From assembly GCF_004364585.1 (NCBI RefSeq), contig NZ_SOAN01000001.1, forward strand, positions 425,765 through 489,764: a DNA stretch of 64,000 nucleotides, read 5' to 3'. Source of the DNA: Nesterenkonia aurantiaca (GTDB lineage: Bacteria; Actinomycetota; Actinomycetes; Actinomycetales; Micrococcaceae). Of the stretch, positions 52,933 to 61,536 are shown in pieces. Every line of letters starts with the position of its first letter. Position 1 is the stretch's first letter. Under the pieces are notes generated by a model. The model saw only the letters and a program-made list of their open reading frames with translations, was not told the origin of the DNA and did not search any database. A program made the translations under genes and the position numbers.

Positions 52933-53937
52933 ATGGATTCGACACCCGATTTCAGGTTTCGGCTCGCTCCCCCCTTCGGCACCGTGGTGACAGCCATGGT
53001 GACGCCCTTCGACCCGTCTGGTCAGCTGGACCTCGATGGCGCCAGGGACCTTGCCGGCTGGCTCACCCGTGACGGTTGGAACGACGGCCTGGTCGTCAAC
53101 GGCACGACTGGGGAGTCGATCACCACCACCGACGCGGAGAAGACGGCGATGGTCAGCACGGTGGCCGCCGCGGTCGGTGGACGGGCCACGGTGATCGCCG
53201 GAGTGGGGGTGGCCGACACCCAGCACAGCATCGACCTGGCGCAGGCTGCTGCGGAGGCCGGCGCCGATGGCCTGCTGGTGGTCGCGCCATATTACTGCCG
53301 TCCCAGCCAGGCCGGGCTGCTGCGGCACTTCACCGCAGTCGCAGAGAGCACATCATTGCCCGTGATGCTCTACGACATCCCGAAACGCACCGGGGTCGCG
53401 ATCAGCCGGGAGACCTTCGCTGCGGCCGCGCAGCACCCGCAGATCGTTGCGGTCAAGGACGCCAAGGGCGATCTGGCATCGAGCTCCTGGGTCATGCGGC
53501 ACACGGACCTGACCTACTACTCGGGGGACGACATGCTGAACCTGCCGCTGCTCTCGATCGGAGCAACCGGGTTCGTGTCTGTGGTCGGCCACGTCGCCGC
53601 CGACCTGCTGCGCCACCTGCAACGCTGTCACCAGCAGGGAAGAACCGTTCAGGCCGCCGGCATCCACCGTCAGCTGCTCGCCATCTATGAGGGCATGTTC
53701 CGCGCGCCCGCAGCCGCCTCGGTCAAGGCTGCGTTGGCGATGCAGGGCCTGCCCGGCGGGTCTGTGCGCCTGCCGCTGCTGGATCTCGACGACGCCGAGA
53801 GCCGGCAGCTCTCGCTGGACCTGGCGGAGTCCGGGATCCCGGACCGAGTCATGCCGGCTCGAGCCATGGTCTCTGCGGAGGCCACGGTGTACCAGTCCGG
53901 CGGCGCACGGCCGGTGCTCAGCCTGAGACTGCCATGA
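52933..53937 (+). CDS. Dihydrodipicolinate synthase-like aldolase (DapA family)
   Basis: 334-residue Schiff-base class I aldolase of the DHDPS/NAL family. VTAMVTPFDPSGQLDLDG opens the barrel, GTTGES is the pyruvate-binding loop, YDIPKRTG carries the catalytic Tyr, and VAVKDAKGD has the Schiff-base Lys (about K175). The 334 residues include a C-terminal extension beyond the usual 290-300. It begins 20 bp after the NRPS gene, with AAGGAG 5 nt before its ATG, and overlaps the next gene. If a true DHDPS, it would raise lysine/DAP-pathway flux for the NRPS. Other aldolase activities of the family are possible. Confidence 0.85.
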   Translation: MDSTPDFRFRLAPPFGTVVTAMVTPFDPSGQLDLDGARDLAGWLTRDGWNDGLVVNGTTGESITTTDAEKTAMVSTVAAAVGGRATVIAGVGVADTQHSIDLAQAAAEAGADGLLVVAPYYCRPSQAGLLRHFTAVAESTSLPVMLYDIPKRTGVAISRETFAAAAQHPQIVAVKDAKGDLASSSWVMRHTDLTYYSGDDMLNLPLLSIGATGFVSVVGHVAADLLRHLQRCHQQGRTVQAAGIHRQLLAIYEGMFRAPAAASVKAALAMQGLPGGSVRLPLLDLDDAESRQLSLDLAESGIPDRVMPARAMVSAEATVYQSGGARPVLSLRLP

Positions 53938-55160
53938 AGGGGACAACCCGAGGTGCCCCAGCCCGCGCCTCGGCCGCCTCGGCCGGGCAGAAGCCCAAGC
54001 GCCGCCTGATCGCGGTCGATGCGACTCGAGGTCTCGCGCTGGTCTTCATGGTGGCCATCCATGTTCTTCCGTCCTGGACGCAGAACGGCGGCCCAACCTT
54101 CATCTGGTCTGCCTTCTCCGGGGTCGGGGCAACGCTCTTCGCACTGCTGGCAGGCGTGACGCTGGCGTTCCTGACGGGCGGGCGACGCCCGCTGCGGGGC
54201 CACGCGATGACCGCCGCGAAGGCGGCGCTCGCCGTGCGGGCGGTGCTGATCGCCGTCCTGGGGCTGCTCCTGGCCTACGCCGACCCGCCGGCCGCCATCA
54301 TCCTGGTCTACTACGGCGCCATGTTCCTGCTGGCCATCCCACTGCTCCGGCTCTCATTCCGGGCGCTGGTGGCGGTCGCCGTCGGGATCGCGGTGCTGGG
54401 CCCGGTGCTGGTCCATCTGACGCAGAACTCGCTGCCGACCCTCGACGGCTACGATCCGACCCTCACCACACTGGTCACGGACCCGATCGCGTTCCTCAGC
54501 GTGGTGTTGTTCACCGGCAGCTTCCCCGTCATCCCGTGGCTGGCCTACGTGTGTGCCGGCATGGCGATCGGACGCCTCGATCTGCAGGCGAAATCCACGG
54601 CCATCCGACTGTTCATCACCGGTGCCGTTGTCGCCGTCGTCGTCTGGTTGAGCTCGGCGCTGCTGCAGGGCCCGCTGGGCGGCCGCGGTCAGCTGTTCGC
54701 GGCGACCCCGTGGTCAGCGGTAGAGATCGAGGAATTCCTCACCTGGGGTCCGCCACCGGACCTCCCGAGCACCACCTGGTGGTGGCTCACCGTCTTGGCC
54801 CCCTATACCTCGACGCCGTTCGAGGTCCTGCATTCGCTGGGCATCGCGACGGCCGTGCTGGGAGCGATGCTGCTGCTGGGGCGCTGGGCCGCACGCGTGG
54901 TGCAGCCCTTGGCGGCGATCGGCAGCATGACGTTGACGCTGTACTGTGCGCATCTGCTGATGTTGGCCACCGGCATCCTCGCCTATGCGCCATGGGTGTC
55001 CTTCATCATTCAGATGCTGGCGGCCACCGGGTTCGCATTGGTCTGGAGACACTTCCAAGGCCCAGGCCCGCTGGAACACGGCATCTCCGTGGCCACCAAG
55101 ACCGTGCGGGACCGGGTCAGCAACCGCCTGGAAGAGAGGACACCGCTATCAAGACACTGA
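53934..55160 (+). CDS. Multi-pass membrane protein, DUF1624/acyltransferase-like
   Basis: 408 residues, about ten helices. The start RRLIAVDATRGLALVFMVAIH is the signature of heparan-alpha-glucosaminide N-acetyltransferase-like (DUF1624/DUF418) proteins, in which the conserved RGxA and His lie at the first helix; a second His-containing helix, TLTLYCAHLLML, is near the C-terminus. These resemble membrane acyltransferases. The ATG overlaps the aldolase stop (ATGA), so it is part of the NRPS operon. It may acylate or export the product; this is inferred. Confidence 0.78.
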   Translation: MKGTTRGAPARASAASAGQKPKRRLIAVDATRGLALVFMVAIHVLPSWTQNGGPTFIWSAFSGVGATLFALLAGVTLAFLTGGRRPLRGHAMTAAKAALAVRAVLIAVLGLLLAYADPPAAIILVYYGAMFLLAIPLLRLSFRALVAVAVGIAVLGPVLVHLTQNSLPTLDGYDPTLTTLVTDPIAFLSVVLFTGSFPVIPWLAYVCAGMAIGRLDLQAKSTAIRLFITGAVVAVVVWLSSALLQGPLGGRGQLFAATPWSAVEIEEFLTWGPPPDLPSTTWWWLTVLAPYTSTPFEVLHSLGIATAVLGAMLLLGRWAARVVQPLAAIGSMTLTLYCAHLLMLATGILAYAPWVSFIIQMLAATGFALVWRHFQGPGPLEHGISVATKTVRDRVSNRLEERTPLSRH

Positions 55161-55262
55161 GCGTCCTGTGATTCTCGGTCCACTAGACTGACGTTCGAGA
55201 ACCAGGCGCAGCCACGTGTGCGCGCATTCTGTCCTTTGTCTTCCAAGGTGCTGGAGGGGTAC

Positions 55263-55466
55263 GTGCGCAGCAATCGCGACGACGCGGCCAAAGCCTTGTA
55301 CGAAGAACGCAGAAAGCTGCTCGCCGGCCTGATGATGTCTGAAGCGGAGCCATGGGACGACCTGCCCGAGGATGTGAAGGAACGCTGGCGGGGCAAGACC
55401 GAGGGCTCCGGCACCTCCGAGAACCGCGGAGATTCCGGGCCCTGGTCGCAGGGTCGACGGGGCTAG
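55263..55466 (+). CDS. Small hypothetical protein
   Basis: 67 residues, not recognised. Charged, helical: RDDAAKALYEERRKLLAGLM, then PWDDLPEDVKERWRGK and a Ser/Gly-rich end. Start: GTG 55263 with GGAGG 5 nt upstream, a strong signal; a longer frame opens at 55218. A TAGACT hexamer at 55184-55189 may be its promoter. It lies between the NRPS operon and the phosphopantetheinyl transferase. Confidence 0.55.
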   Translation: MRSNRDDAAKALYEERRKLLAGLMMSEAEPWDDLPEDVKERWRGKTEGSGTSENRGDSGPWSQGRRG

Positions 55467-55501
55467 TCGTTCCAGGACGGACTCTGCCTCGACCCGCTGG
55501 G

Positions 55502-56200
55502 TCATCGATCAGGACGACTGATCGGGCCCGGGTTCTCTGCAAGAGCCAGCATCACCAGACCGCTGTCCCGGGCGTTCTCCCCGACCGGGCCCTCGGTCCT
55601 GACCTGACCTTCGGTCCCGGTCAGGGCGGCGTTTCCGGTCAGGGTGCGCAGGTCGGTCACCGTGATCTGGTCGTGGCTGAGACAGACCGGCGCTTCCCAG
55701 GGCGCGTTCAGCACCACCGCAATGGGCGACAGGCCGCCGCGGCCGGTGTCGAACCCGGTGTGCAGCGACTTGAGCACCGCCTCCTTGCGCACCCAGGCGC
55801 GCAGCAGCCAGGCCAGCCGCCGGGCCCTGGCCGCACCCCTCGTCTCACGGAACCACTTCAGCTCCTCGGGCGCCAGAACCACCTCGGCGAACTCGACGGG
55901 CTCAGTGACCGACTCCAGGAACGGTCGGACCAGCTCGATGTCGATCCCCAGGGAAGACTCTTCCCCGGGGCCGGCACAGGCCGCTGCGAGGTATCCGTTC
56001 GAGCGGGACCTGGAGAGTTCAACCCGGTGTCCGTCGATCCTGGCCTCGGGCACTCCGCCTCGGCGCGGCAGCTCCACCCGGAGCGGGTCCACGCCGTAGG
56101 TCCGCGCCACCAGGGCGCGGACGACCGAGTCCGCATCGCGGTCAGCCCCGCACGTCCATTCCACCGACCCACCTCCCGAAACCCGTGTTGAGCGCTGCAT
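55502..56200 (-). CDS. 4'-phosphopantetheinyl transferase (Sfp type)
   Basis: 232 residues, two-lobed Sfp/AcpS-like fold. The Mg-binding motif is SSLGIDIELVRP (Asp in GID, partner Glu in IE), and the second lobe has LRAWVRKEAVLKSLHTGF, matching W-x-x-K-E-A-x-x-K. It loads the pantetheine arm onto carrier proteins. Its place beside the NRPS operon indicates that it activates the Ser of that NRPS thiolation domain. The C-terminal 60 residues are unremarkable. It is convergent with the small ORF and divergent from the M1 peptidase. Confidence 0.88.
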   Translation of the reverse strand: MQRSTRVSGGGSVEWTCGADRDADSVVRALVARTYGVDPLRVELPRRGGVPEARIDGHRVELSRSRSNGYLAAACAGPGEESSLGIDIELVRPFLESVTEPVEFAEVVLAPEELKWFRETRGAARARRLAWLLRAWVRKEAVLKSLHTGFDTGRGGLSPIAVVLNAPWEAPVCLSHDQITVTDLRTLTGNAALTGTEGQVRTEGPVGENARDSGLVMLALAENPGPISRPDR

Positions 56201-56290
56201 GTCATCGAGTCAGCTCATTCTCACACCGCTTCGCGGCGGGCGGGGCCGCAGCCTGGAAATTCGATCTTGTAGAAGGACGCGTGTTTCACC

Positions 56291-57592
56291 ATGAGCCAGC
56301 CAGACCCCTACACTCCGACCTCAGGTTCAGCGGAGCTGAAGGTCGAGCACTACGACCTGGATCTCGACTATGAGGTCCGGCCGAACCGACTCACCGGCCA
56401 CGCAAGGCTCCACGTGCGCGTACTCACAGAGACCTCCAGCATCGAGCTTGATCTGTGCGGCCTGAAGGTCAGCCAGGTGCTCCTCGACGGTACCCAGACC
56501 CGGTACAAACAGACCCGCACGAAGCTCGTGCTCCCGGGTCGCTTCGCCACGGACCAGGCGCTCATCATCGACGTGGACTATCGAGGAAAGCCCCGACCGA
56601 GGAAGGGCCCGTGGGGCGCCGTCGGCTGGGAGGAACTCAGCGACGGCGCGCTGGTGGCCGGGCAGCCCAATGGGGCAGCCACCTGGTTCCCCTGCAACGA
56701 CCACCCCAGTGACAAGTCCACCTACCGCTGCAAGGTTGTGCTCGACTCGGACTACACCGCGATCAGCAACGGAGAGCTGCGTCAGGTTACCGCTGAGGGC
56801 AGCCGCACGGCCTGGACCTGGGAGTCCGACCGACCGCTGGCGACCTACCTCGCGACGGTCCAGATCGGAGCATACCGGCGCGGTCCGATCGCAGCTGCTG
56901 CGCACCCTCCGGCCCGAGTGCCCCTGGGGCTGGCCTGCGGGGAGCACCAGTGGCAGCGGGCGCAGGACGCCCTGGCGAAGCAACATGCGATGTTGACGGT
57001 CTTCGAACGAGACTTCGGCGAGTATCCCTTCAGCGCCTACACGGTCGTGGTGACCGACGATGAACTGGAGATTCCGCTTGAATCTCAACCGCTGTCGATC
57101 CTGGGGGCGAACCACCTGAGCCCGGGCTGGGACTCCGAGCGCCTGATCGCCCATGAACTCGCCCACCAATGGTTCGGCAACTCCGTGACTCCGCGACTCT
57201 GGACCGACATCTGGCTCAATGAAGGTTTTGCCAGCTACGCGGAGTGGCTGTGGTCGGAAGCCTCCGGCCAGCTCGGCGCCGATGCACACGCTCGCGCGGC
57301 GCACGACCGGCTGGCCTCGCTGCCTCAGAACATCGTGCTCGCCGATCCCAGCGGACCCGACATGTTCGACGACCGGATCTACCTGCGCGGGGCGCTCACG
57401 CTGCACGCACTGCGCATGTTCTCCGGTGAGGAGATGTTCTTCCGGGTGCTGCGCTCATGGACGGCGGAGAATCGATATGGCTCCGTGACCACCGCGGACT
57501 TCCTCGACCATGCCGAGCGAGTCACCGGGCAGCCCGCGCGGTCGCTGCTGCATGGCTGGCTGTTCGAGCCGATGCTGCCCGATCTGCGCTGA
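56291..57592 (+). CDS. M1-family zinc metallopeptidase (compact)
   Basis: 433 residues: an N-terminal saddle-like beta domain (residues 1-200) and a thermolysin-like catalytic domain. The zinc site is LIAHELAHQWFGN (HELAH at about 288-292) with the third ligand Glu in DIWLNEGFASYAE 18 residues on. The substrate-binding strand reads IPLESQPLSI in place of the GAMEN motif of PepN. It lacks the C-terminal helical domain of the 850-residue PepN form. No signal peptide. Poly-lysine producers carry zinc aminopeptidases that trim or degrade the polymer, so a link to the adjacent NRPS is plausible but inferred. Confidence 0.85.
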   Translation: MSQPDPYTPTSGSAELKVEHYDLDLDYEVRPNRLTGHARLHVRVLTETSSIELDLCGLKVSQVLLDGTQTRYKQTRTKLVLPGRFATDQALIIDVDYRGKPRPRKGPWGAVGWEELSDGALVAGQPNGAATWFPCNDHPSDKSTYRCKVVLDSDYTAISNGELRQVTAEGSRTAWTWESDRPLATYLATVQIGAYRRGPIAAAAHPPARVPLGLACGEHQWQRAQDALAKQHAMLTVFERDFGEYPFSAYTVVVTDDELEIPLESQPLSILGANHLSPGWDSERLIAHELAHQWFGNSVTPRLWTDIWLNEGFASYAEWLWSEASGQLGADAHARAAHDRLASLPQNIVLADPSGPDMFDDRIYLRGALTLHALRMFSGEEMFFRVLRSWTAENRYGSVTTADFLDHAERVTGQPARSLLHGWLFEPMLPDLR

Positions 57593-57774
57593 GTGGAAGA
57601 TCCATCCTTGATCACGCTGACCCTGGCGCCTTTTCGCTCCCCCGCGACCGAGCATCTCCTAGACTCATGGCAGAGGCCACCCGGGGCGGTGCATGACCCC
57701 GATCAGATCCGTCGACAGGAGTCTCCGAAGAAGCATCGGGGCCGACGCACGGCGCAGGCGCAAGGATGACCACT

Positions 57775-58710
57775 ATGACCACGCGTTGGGTGCTGCTGTG
57801 CGGACTGCTGGCGGCCGTGCTCGCCGGAGTCCTCGGGCTCTTCGTCATGAGCCTGCTCCTGGGCGAGGACGAGGCCACCGAGACGGAGGAGAATTCCCCG
57901 GCCCGGTGTGAGGCCCACGGAATCCTGCCGCCAGACCCGCGCGCTCAGCCCGACCGCGTGACCGGCATCGGCGTTGCCGACGAGTCCGGTGAGCCTGGTG
58001 AGTCCGGTGGGCCTGATGGCGCCGCGGAGGCGATCCAGCTTGATCAGGAGTTCACCTCGGGCGACACGACCAGCAGCTACCACCTGTTCACCAGGGGCGT
58101 GGACTTCGATGAGCCAGTCGGGGTCGTGGTGAGGCTCCACGGGGACGGCGGCGCTGAGTTCGAGAACCCCGATGGTCTGTTGAACTGTCTCGCCGCAGTC
58201 GCCGCGTCCCAGAACATGGTGTTGTTGGCTCCGCTGACGCCGGATGTGCAGGGCGAGGTCACCTGGTGGGAGGACATCTCCACGAACCTTCCGTGGCTGA
58301 ACGACCTGTTGACCGAACGCGTGACGCAGTCCTTCCCCGTCGATCCTGAGCGGGTCTGGTGGATGGGGTACTCGGGAGGAGCCGAGATGATCACCTATGG
58401 CGTGCTTCCCCGGACTCCTGAGGTGGTCACAGGTGGCGCCGTGATGATCGGGGGCGGAGGAGCTCCACAGATAGCCGTGGAAGAACCTAGCGCGGAGCAG
58501 CGACTGTCCCTGGACCTGATCTGGGTGACCGGAACATTGGATGACGGCTCGGTCCCCTACGCCCCGTTCGACGCAGTCACAGCCACCCGAGAGGGCTCGG
58601 CCTGGTACCGCCAACAGGGATTCGAGCAGGTCAGGGCCGAGTATCCGGAGGGCGAGGATCACTTCTCACTGCAACAGGCTCGGATCCTGGATGAGGCGCT
58701 GACACAGTAG
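57775..58710 (+). CDS. Membrane-anchored alpha/beta hydrolase (LpqC/PHB-depolymerase-like)
   Basis: About 311 residues: an N-terminal hydrophobic anchor (WVLLCGLLAAVLAGVLGLFV), an acidic/Gly-Pro linker (residues 35-85), and an esterase domain with the nucleophile in WWMGYSGGAEM, an oxyanion segment VVRLHGDGG, and the catalytic His in EGEDHFSLQQ. Start: ATG 57775 with AAGG 9 nt upstream; ATG 57766 is also open. TAGACT at 57659-57664 could be its -10 box. It may hydrolyse esters outside the cell. A link with the NRPS locus is not shown. Confidence 0.78.
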   Translation: MTTRWVLLCGLLAAVLAGVLGLFVMSLLLGEDEATETEENSPARCEAHGILPPDPRAQPDRVTGIGVADESGEPGESGGPDGAAEAIQLDQEFTSGDTTSSYHLFTRGVDFDEPVGVVVRLHGDGGAEFENPDGLLNCLAAVAASQNMVLLAPLTPDVQGEVTWWEDISTNLPWLNDLLTERVTQSFPVDPERVWWMGYSGGAEMITYGVLPRTPEVVTGGAVMIGGGGAPQIAVEEPSAEQRLSLDLIWVTGTLDDGSVPYAPFDAVTATREGSAWYRQQGFEQVRAEYPEGEDHFSLQQARILDEALTQ

Positions 58711-58755
58711 CCCACCGGGTCGGGGCTCGGAGATGGTGAACCGGTTCCGGGACTC

Positions 58756-60009
58756 TCAGGTCTGTTGCTCCGTGAGGAGCGTGGCGATGGCCTCCGCCCG
58801 GGACCCGGCCTGCAGCTTGTGCAGGATCCGTGAGATGTGGAACTTCACCGTGTTCTCGCTGATACCCAGCTCTTCAGCGATGGCGCGATTCCGGCTGCCT
58901 GAAGCAAGCAGGTTCGCCACCTGCATCTCCCGTGGCCGCAGACCCGCTATGGCGGCCGTGGAGGGTCGAACCAAGGGAGGCTCCAGGGGCAGGACCGCTG
59001 AGAGCTCGGCACCCCATCCCGACGTGGAGTTGACCGCCAGCTGGCCTCGGAGGGCATGGATGCGCTGCTGAACGCTCTGCAGCAGAGTCTCGGCATCTGC
59101 GGTCCCACCATCACCATCATCCCGAACCTTGACGATCAGGTCGGTCCCGTCGCAGGACCACTGCACGCGCACACGGCTGATCTCGGAGCGCTGCATCCGG
59201 CTGAGAATGAACCGGTGGACCACGGCTCTGGCGCCACGGGCCACATCGTCAGGAATCAGATGGTCACCCTCAGGAGGTTCTATGAACTCCAGTTCAACGT
59301 GCCAGGACCGCGCGGCGGACCAGAGTTCTTCCTTCAGCCGCGCGAAGGCCAGCGTCACCGACTCTGCCGCCACGGTGTGTGCCTGCTCGGTCATCCCACG
59401 AAGTCGCTTCAAGCCCGCGGCGGACCTCGCGATGGCGGCGTCTCGCGCGGAGGCATCGGACAGCTGCCCCGACCTGAGCGGAACGAGGATGCTGTCCAGG
59501 GTCGCGGAGTACTCGTCCTTGATCTCGCTCAGCACCTGCAGGCGCAGCCCTGCGGTGGAGCGTGCATGTCGGAGATAGTCGGGGGCGGCTTCATCTGCGC
59601 GCTCCTGCACGTGCAGAGCGACGATGTTCCAGATGTCCAGCAGCGGGTCGAGATCCGCCACCGGGCCGGGATCGGTGAGCACCAGGAGCGCACCGTTGCG
59701 GGCCACCACCTGGATCGCGGGGCGCCGGGCATCGCCGACGCGCAGTGTGGTTCCGTGCACGCCCTCGACGCCGCCGATCTTGCTCCTGAGCTGATCGAGA
59801 TCCAGTCCTCGAACCCCGCGCTGGACGGTCGGATCGCCGCAGCACTGGATGCGCCCGCCGCTGGGATCGGCGGTGAGCATGATCAACGCCGAGTGGGCCA
59901 CCAGTGGGCTCAGCAGATCGGAGAGCCCACGAACGATCAGGCCGAGCGGTGAAGCGAGAACCTCGAAGAGCGGGTGGAGCTGGCCGTCGGGCAGTGTGAC
60001 GCGTTCCAT
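58756..60009 (-). CDS. Hybrid regulator: histidine-kinase-like ATPase fold fused to LuxR HTH
   Basis: 417 residues. Residues 1-250 are GAF-like and helical. Residues 255-370 look like a NarX/DesK-type HATPase: a weak N box (ARAVVHRFILSRMQ, no Asn-Glu pair), a G1 box VKVRDDGDGG, and a G2-like TSGWGAELSAVLPL. Residues 375-417 are a LuxR HTH: GLRPREMQVANLLASG, NRAIAEELGISENTVKFHI, SRILHKLQAGSRAEAI. No phospho-His helix is convincing and no receiver domain exists, so it would be a one-component factor with a kinase-derived sensor. Start: ATG 60009, alternatively 60018 (a 60090 frame is open). It is divergent from fdhA and may control it. Confidence 0.8.
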   Translation of the reverse strand: MERVTLPDGQLHPLFEVLASPLGLIVRGLSDLLSPLVAHSALIMLTADPSGGRIQCCGDPTVQRGVRGLDLDQLRSKIGGVEGVHGTTLRVGDARRPAIQVVARNGALLVLTDPGPVADLDPLLDIWNIVALHVQERADEAAPDYLRHARSTAGLRLQVLSEIKDEYSATLDSILVPLRSGQLSDASARDAAIARSAAGLKRLRGMTEQAHTVAAESVTLAFARLKEELWSAARSWHVELEFIEPPEGDHLIPDDVARGARAVVHRFILSRMQRSEISRVRVQWSCDGTDLIVKVRDDGDGGTADAETLLQSVQQRIHALRGQLAVNSTSGWGAELSAVLPLEPPLVRPSTAAIAGLRPREMQVANLLASGSRNRAIAEELGISENTVKFHISRILHKLQAGSRAEAIATLLTEQQT

Positions 60010-60032
60010 ATTTCTCATCCTACTGACGCGAC

Positions 60033-60046
60033 CTACCCGAAGGTAG
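60033..60046. promoter_or_regulatory. Short inverted repeat between regulator and fdhA
   Basis: CTACCCGAAGGTAG is a 5-bp inverted repeat around CGAA in the 139-bp divergent promoter region. It could be a LuxR-type operator; weak evidence. Confidence 0.3.
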
Positions 60047-60148
60047 AGCTGCGGCCAGCCACAAGGGTCATTGAGAAGACTCACACCCAAATAGAGACTT
60101 TAAACATGTGGCGGAATCTTGCCGTCGCGGCCCAAGGAGAGGATAGCA

Positions 60149-61366
60149 ATGTCTACAAACAGTGCAATCGCGTATAAGAGTCCGGGTGTGGTCGAGGTCG
60201 TGGATACCCCCTACCCCGAGTTCGAGCTCAGGGATGGACCAGGCGTCAATCCCGCCAACATCGGCCGCAAGGTGCCGCACGGCGCCATTCTCCGGACCGT
60301 CGCCACGAATATCTGCGGCTCCGACCAGCACATGGTGCGCGGCCGGACCACCGCCCCTGCAGGCCTCGTGCTCGGACACGAGATCACCGGTGAGGTGATC
60401 GAAGTAGGCTCCGATGTTGAGTTCATCAAGGTCGGCGATATCGTCTCGGTGCCGTTCAACATCTCCTGCGGGCGATGCCGCAACTGCAAGGAGCGCAAGA
60501 CCGGAATCTGTCTCAACGTGAACCCGGACCGCCCGGGCAGCGCCTACGGATACGTGGACATGGGAGGCTGGGTCGGCGGACAGGCGGAGTACGTGCTGAC
60601 GCCCTACGCCGACTGGAACCTGCTGAAGTTCCCGGACCGGGATCAGGCGCTCGAGAAGATCCTGGATCTGACCATGCTCTCGGACATCTTTCCGACCGGA
60701 TTCCACGGCGCCTACTCTGCCGGCGTCGGACCAGGATCCACGGTATACATCGCCGGCGCAGGTCCCGTCGGACTCGCCGCCGCGGTCGGAGCACAGCTTC
60801 TCGGTGCGGGCGCGGTGATCGTCGGCGACCTCAACGAGGAGCGACTGGCCCAAGCCCGTTCCTTCGGCTGCGAAACCGTCGATGTCTCCAAGGGCGATCC
60901 CCGAGACCAGATCGAGCAGATCCTCGGGGTGCCTGAGGTGGAGTGTGGCGTGGATGCGGTCGGCTTCGAGGCACGTGGGCACGGCGCTGATTCAGCGCAG
61001 GAGGCCCCGGCAACCGTTCTCAACTCGCTGATGGACCTCACCGAAGCCGGTGGCGCACTCGGCATTCCTGGCCTCTATGTCACCGGAGACCCGGGTGGGA
61101 TCGATGAGGCCGCCCAGGTAGGGTCCCTCTCGATCCGTCTGGGACTGGGCTGGGCCAAGTCCTTGTCCTTCGCCACCGGACAGTGCCCGGTCATGAAGTA
61201 CAACCGCCACCTCATGCAGGCGATTCTGCAGGACAAGGTTCAGATCGCCAAGGCCGTCAGCGCCACGGCGATTGCGCTTGAAGACGCGCCGGCTGCCTAT
61301 GCAGAATTCGATAAGGGCGCGGCGAAGAAGTTCGTGCTCAATCCCAACGGCTACATCAAGAACTGA
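60149..61366 (+). CDS. fdhA: Formaldehyde dehydrogenase, glutathione-independent type
   Basis: 405-residue zinc-dependent MDR dehydrogenase. Catalytic zinc ligands are Cys in TNICGSDQHM and His in LGHEITGEV. The structural zinc motif is CGRCRNCKERKTGIC. The NAD-binding loop is AGAGPVGLAAAVGAQLLGA. The long insert RPGSAYGYVDMGGWVGGQAE marks the FdhA branch (Pseudomonas-type formaldehyde dismutase/dehydrogenase) rather than the thiol-dependent AdhC form. Start: ATG 60149 with AAGGAG 9 nt upstream. A good terminator is 170 bp downstream. Converts formaldehyde to formate. Confidence 0.9.
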   Translation: MSTNSAIAYKSPGVVEVVDTPYPEFELRDGPGVNPANIGRKVPHGAILRTVATNICGSDQHMVRGRTTAPAGLVLGHEITGEVIEVGSDVEFIKVGDIVSVPFNISCGRCRNCKERKTGICLNVNPDRPGSAYGYVDMGGWVGGQAEYVLTPYADWNLLKFPDRDQALEKILDLTMLSDIFPTGFHGAYSAGVGPGSTVYIAGAGPVGLAAAVGAQLLGAGAVIVGDLNEERLAQARSFGCETVDVSKGDPRDQIEQILGVPEVECGVDAVGFEARGHGADSAQEAPATVLNSLMDLTEAGGALGIPGLYVTGDPGGIDEAAQVGSLSIRLGLGWAKSLSFATGQCPVMKYNRHLMQAILQDKVQIAKAVSATAIALEDAPAAYAEFDKGAAKKFVLNPNGYIKN

Positions 61367-61536
61367 ATCGGCTTCACGGCCCACCGCGCTCGATGATCGA
61401 GGTGCAGGGCAGCTGCGATTCAGCGAAGCAGGACGGGGCTCGCCTTCATCAGGAGGTGGGCCCCTTTCGTCTTTGCCAGGTCTTCTAGACTCATGACTCG
61501 AAGAAGGCTGGAAGCGGGAAATTGACCCCCAGACAC

